44,041 nt of DNA from Caryophanon latum (GTDB lineage: Bacteria > Bacillota > Bacilli > Bacillales_A > Planococcaceae), in NCBI RefSeq assembly GCF_001700325.1, contig NZ_MATO01000050.1, positions 1 through 44,041 on the forward strand. The letters run 5' to 3'. The position numbers and the translations under genes were made by a program. The notes under the pieces are model-generated. The model ran no database searches and was not told the DNA's origin. It saw only the letters and a program-made list of their open reading frames with translations. How positions within the stretch are numbered: the stretch's first letter is position 1; the number at the start of each line of letters is the position of its first letter. Positions 41,025 through 44,041 of the stretch are shown one piece after another.

Positions 41025-41080
41025 TAAAAAAGCAGATTATTTAGAAACAATAAAATGTATTACTAAATAATCTGCTTTTA
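41025..41080. terminator. bidirectional terminator-like hairpin
   Basis: AAAAGCAGATTATTTAG (41028-41044) pairs perfectly with CTAAATAATCTGCTTTT (41063-41079), with A and T runs on the outside. It lies between two minus-strand units and probably ends the upstream one (41854-41134). It resembles the hairpin after rlmCD. Confidence 0.75.
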
Positions 41081-41133
41081 AATATTAGTTATGTACAACT
41101 TGTATTAAGCAAACTGATGTTTCAACACATGAA

Positions 41134-41307
41134 TTATTTCTTTTCTAAGTTATTATTATTTTTTGAATTAGTAGATAAGCCTAGGAAATCGGTTGTATGT
41201 TCAGTTCCTTCTGTTACACTTCCGATAGGTAAATCAGATGTACTTGTATTATTAGGATGATCAACTGGAGAGTTAGAGCCGATATATAATTCGTCATCAT
41301 TTTGCAT
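41134..41307 (-). CDS. small acidic hypothetical protein (57 aa)
   Basis: The minus strand encodes MQNDDELYIGSNSPVDHPNN and continues to a Lys-rich end before TAA. It is hydrophilic, Asn- and Thr-rich and probably disordered. AAAGGAGG lies 7 nt before the ATG, and the start overlaps the last 11 nt of the membrane-protein gene, which points to translational coupling. I know no family for it. Confidence 0.6.
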   Translation of the reverse strand: MQNDDELYIGSNSPVDHPNNTSTSDLPIGSVTEGTEHTTDFLGLSTNSKNNNNLEKK

Positions 41308-41854
41308 AAATTAGAACCTCCTTTATGATATTAAAAAGAATTGAAGTGCTTAAATAATAGAATACAGAAAAAGATATCCAAAATACACCTTTATTAAAGT
41401 TTTTTGCTTTTTCTTCAATGACTAAATAGTTACGTTCATATAAAGCTTGATAGCTTTTAAATAATTTCTGTTGGCTAACTTCAATTGGATTTTCTAAATC
41501 TGTATCTTTAAATTTATTGGGCATTATAGAAAAATATTGTTCGGTTTTTAACACCAATATAAATTTGTGAAAAGCTAGTAAAACAAATATGAGTGGAGAA
41601 GCATTTAAAACTTGTAATATTATTAAAAATGTTTTTTCTAAAATTGAGACTCCTTGAAGCCAAAGATCATAATTTAGAGTAGTAATCATTATACTTATCA
41701 ATACTCCTATTATTGCTATAAATATGCCAGCTCGGGTTTCGAGTTCTTTTTTTCGCTCTCGCTCATATTCGTAAACAGCCTTAGCTTCATCATAGTAAAT
41801 TTCAACAGATGTATAAGTACTTTCTTCTGTAGTGTTTTCCGAATGGGCAGCCAT
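41297..41854 (-). CDS. hypothetical three-TM membrane protein
   Basis: This 185-residue protein has a charged N-terminal helix (YYDEAKAVYEYERERKKELE), then hydrophobic segments at about 43-61, 74-98 and 154-175. The region between the second and third is soluble and helical. The layout recalls small SLATT/2TM-type effector proteins found beside defence genes, but no motif proves it. GAGGTGATTTTATGG gives a ribosome site before the ATG. It shares 11 nt with the 57-codon gene. Confidence 0.7.
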   Translation of the reverse strand: MAAHSENTTEESTYTSVEIYYDEAKAVYEYERERKKELETRAGIFIAIIGVLISIMITTLNYDLWLQGVSILEKTFLIILQVLNASPLIFVLLAFHKFILVLKTEQYFSIMPNKFKDTDLENPIEVSQQKLFKSYQALYERNYLVIEEKAKNFNKGVFWISFSVFYYLSTSILFNIIKEVLIYAK

Positions 41855-42522
41855 AAAATCACCTCTTGAATATTTTACTATACTTATGGTTATTTCTCTA
41901 AAAATAATGGATTTTGATCAAAATATGTTCTAGATGTTTCTTTCCTTTGGGTGAACGTGAGAAAGTTAGTCTTTGTTGGTAAACTTATGGCTCGTGCTGT
42001 TTTTGTAGCAGCCGACGCTTACATTTCAGAAACGCATTCAGATATAGAAAGCATGGATTTTAGAATAAAGCCAAAATAATATATACTTTAAAAGATAGAA
42101 GAGTGCTTATCAACGTAAATATACGGCTTTGAATCGTTAGTGCACGATAAAGATTAACTTAAAATTTTAGTTGCTATAGCTAATTAAGTGTTGTGGTGAA
42201 ACGGCAAAATCCAAAACACGTTATTATTAATAAATTCCTAAAAGAAAACAACTTAGATTAATAATTTAAATTCGTAAACGTCAGCCATTTTCTCTTAAAG
42301 ATGAAAGAGGCTTTACGTTATTAAACCTATATCACTCCCAAATCCTAGCATCTGCATGCGAATCTATTCTCGCATACAGCTGCTTTTTCCTGCTAAAAAG
42401 ATACTGTTTTTTCTTTTTATTTATCAAAAATTAACATTATATTCATAAAGTTGGTTGGTGGATTTATGTATAATTAAGGAAGTACTGCATAGGCGGTAAC
42501 TACTTTTAACGGAGTGATGTTG
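41855..42522. other. intergenic region with a possible short remnant
   Basis: No credible gene fills this space. A 40-codon frame from GTG 41957 to the TAA at 42077-42079 reads RKLVFVGKLMARAVFVAADA and has higher GC than its surroundings. It may be a gene fragment. TATAAT at 42469-42474 may be the -10 of the dehydrogenase gene, without a clear -35. Confidence 0.35.
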
Positions 42523-43578
42523 ATGAAAGCTGCACGTTGGTATAAAGCAAAGGATATTCGCGTTGAAAATATTGAAGAGCCACAAGTAACGGCTGGTCGT
42601 GTGAAAATCGAAGTCGCATGGACAGGGATTTGCGGTAGTGACCTTCATGAATATGTAGCAGGACCAATTTTTGTTCCAGTGGACGCGCCTCACCCAGTAA
42701 GTAAAGAAGTTGCACCGGTTGTGATGGGGCATGAGTTTTCGGGAACGGTTGTTGAAGTAGGCGAAGGTGTAACGAGCGTCAATGTTGGTGATTTAGTTGT
42801 CGTTGAACCGATTTTAGCTTGTGGCGAATGTGCTGCATGTTTAAAAGGGAAATATAATATTTGTAAGCATTTAGGCTTCCACGGGTTATCAGGTGGCGGC
42901 GGTGGTTTCTCTGAATTTACTGTAGTCGATGAGCGTTGGGTACATAAAATGCCAGAAGGATTATCGCTAGAGCAAGGTGCTTTAGTAGAGCCTGCTGCAG
43001 TAGCACTACATTCTGTTCGTATGAGTAAGCTAAAAGCGGGCGATAAAGCGGTTGTGTTTGGCGTTGGTCCGATTGGTTTACTTGTGATCGAAGCATTAAA
43101 AGTAGCAGGTGCGGCAGAAATTTACGCGGTCGAATTATCGAAGTCGCGCGGCGAAAAGGCGTTAGAGCTTGGCGCAACGGCGGTTATTAATCCGGCTGAA
43201 GAAGCGGACGTTGCAGCGAAAATTCATGAGTTAACAAACGGCGGTGCAGATGTGGCGTTTGAAGTAACAGGCGTACCGGTTGTTCTAAAGCAAGCGATTG
43301 ATTCCACTTCATTTGAAGGCGAAACGATTATCGTATCGATTTGGGAAACGGAAGCGTCGATTCAGCCGAACAATATCGTACTATCAGAGCGCAGCGTCAA
43401 AGGTATTATTGCATACCGTGATATTTTCCCAGCGGTCATGAACTTAATGACAAAAGGGTACTTCCCAGCCGAGCAGCTAGTGACAAAACGCATTACGTTA
43501 GACGACGTCGTGACAGAAGGCTTCGAAACGTTAGTGAACGATAAAGAGCAAATTAAAATTTTAGTCGCTTCAAAATAG
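42523..43578 (+). CDS. bdhA: 2,3-butanediol dehydrogenase-type zinc alcohol dehydrogenase
   Basis: This medium-chain zinc dehydrogenase of 351 residues closely follows B. subtilis (R,R)-butanediol dehydrogenase BdhA, which interconverts acetoin and 2,3-butanediol with NAD(H). Catalytic zinc ligands are C37 (GICGSDLHEY) and H70/E71 (MGHEFSG). A structural-zinc cysteine set CGECAACLKGKYNIC is present. The Rossmann motif is VFGVGPIGLL, near 180. Start ATG 42523 has ACGGAG 8 nt before it; an ATG three codons earlier is too close to it. It stands alone with its own terminator. Confidence 0.9.
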   Translation: MKAARWYKAKDIRVENIEEPQVTAGRVKIEVAWTGICGSDLHEYVAGPIFVPVDAPHPVSKEVAPVVMGHEFSGTVVEVGEGVTSVNVGDLVVVEPILACGECAACLKGKYNICKHLGFHGLSGGGGGFSEFTVVDERWVHKMPEGLSLEQGALVEPAAVALHSVRMSKLKAGDKAVVFGVGPIGLLVIEALKVAGAAEIYAVELSKSRGEKALELGATAVINPAEEADVAAKIHELTNGGADVAFEVTGVPVVLKQAIDSTSFEGETIIVSIWETEASIQPNNIVLSERSVKGIIAYRDIFPAVMNLMTKGYFPAEQLVTKRITLDDVVTEGFETLVNDKEQIKILVASK

Positions 43579-43583
43579 ATAAC

Positions 43584-43624
43584 AAAACGACTTTTTCACA
43601 CTATGTGGAGAAGTCGTTTTTCTA
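43584..43624 (+). terminator. bdhA terminator
   Basis: AAAACGACTT (43584-43593) pairs with AAGTCGTTTT (43611-43620), with a further CACA/TGTG inner helix and a T run. It starts 6 nt after the bdhA stop. Confidence 0.85.
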
Positions 43625-44007
43625 TACGAGAATATTATTTCGCTATTTTATTAACGAAAAATCTCTAAAAATCATTTTTCTTGTAGATTTAAGTTATTTT
43701 TTAGTATAGAATTAATTGTAGGGAAATTATTCCTTTAGATATATGTATATGTCGTTTTATCCCTTATAAATGGCGGGTTACGATAGCTTTAGTAATTATC
43801 AGAATAATAGAAAAAAGGAGGTAATGAAGTTTTAACTGTATAAGGAAGATGTTCTTCTAGCGGTAAAAGGATTACATTTATTTTGCGGCATTGTATGAAA
43901 GAGAAGCGGACACAGGGGTGTTGATCCGCGTACAACGAAGAGGAACACAGAGGGGAAATTAAAAAACAGAGCGTGAACGAGCGCGGTTAATAGGGAGAGA
44001 TGTGAAA

Positions 44008-44041
44008 GTGGCGTTAAAGAAAAGGGAGCATGGGAAAGAAC
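44008..44041 (+). CDS. possible start of a gene cut by the window end
   Basis: GTG 44008 follows AGGGAGAGATG at about 9 nt and opens VALKKREHGKE up to the window edge. Only 11 codons are visible, so this is a weak call. The stretch 43625-44007 holds no recognised gene. An AAGGAGG near 43817-43823 precedes only a three-codon ATG-AAG-TTT-TAA. Confidence 0.2.
   Translation, partial: MALKKREHGKE

Overview
The window looks like chromosome of a low-GC, spore-former-type Bacillales bacterium, most likely of the Planococcaceae (Solibacillus/Lysinibacillus-like). The basis is the protein style, Bacillus-type ribosome binding sites, and a gene order that follows Bacillus subtilis closely: yebG-purEKBCSQLFMNHD-yerA-yerC-pcrB-pcrA-ligA-camS-gatCAB-dgkB-rlmCD. 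The genus is an inference from recall, not from a search.

Layout. 1-300 is the tail of an rRNA operon (23S-5S spacer, 5S rRNA, terminator). 1014-1202 is yebG. 1217-1522 is a complete purine control region: inverted PurBoxes, a sigma-A promoter, a guanine-class riboswitch aptamer and an intrinsic terminator. 1608-15485 holds the twelve de novo purine genes, from PRPP to IMP plus the adenylosuccinate lyase step. purE to purF are packed or overlapping. Spacers then open at purF/purM (a terminator), purN/purH (two hairpin repeats) and purH/purD (a candidate structured RNA with its own promoter and terminator, then another repeat). 15893-24337 carries yerA, yerC, pcrB and pcrA. pcrA is split by a 2.68-kb group II intron inside the codon after the helicase DEYQD motif. 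ligA, camS, gatC, gatA, gatB, a thioredoxin-fold gene, dgkB and rlmCD follow to 34496.

34497-40551 is an AT-rich accessory island. It is bounded by two 48-bp copies of the rlmCD 3' end that encode nearly the same peptide with synonymous changes. It contains a recombinase-like remnant, a broken ORF interrupted by an ISL3 element with perfect 8-bp target duplication, and an intact three-gene cassette of unknown function whose middle protein has a phospholipase-D-like C-terminus. Next to it (40553-41854, minus strand) are a small PD-(D/E)xK nuclease-like gene, a three-TM protein gene and an overlapping 57-codon gene. A 2,3-butanediol dehydrogenase gene (42523-43578) returns to core-like codon use.

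A family of intergenic hairpin repeats, at least nine copies, occurs in the spacers between 700 and 31400. Within each copy the outer arms pair with each other, but their sequence differs between copies, which points to selection or gene-conversion-like maintenance of the hairpin. The most interesting items are the three-gene PLD-containing cassette in its island, the four-hairpin RNA upstream of purD, the intron in the catalytic motif of pcrA, and the covarying modular repeats.
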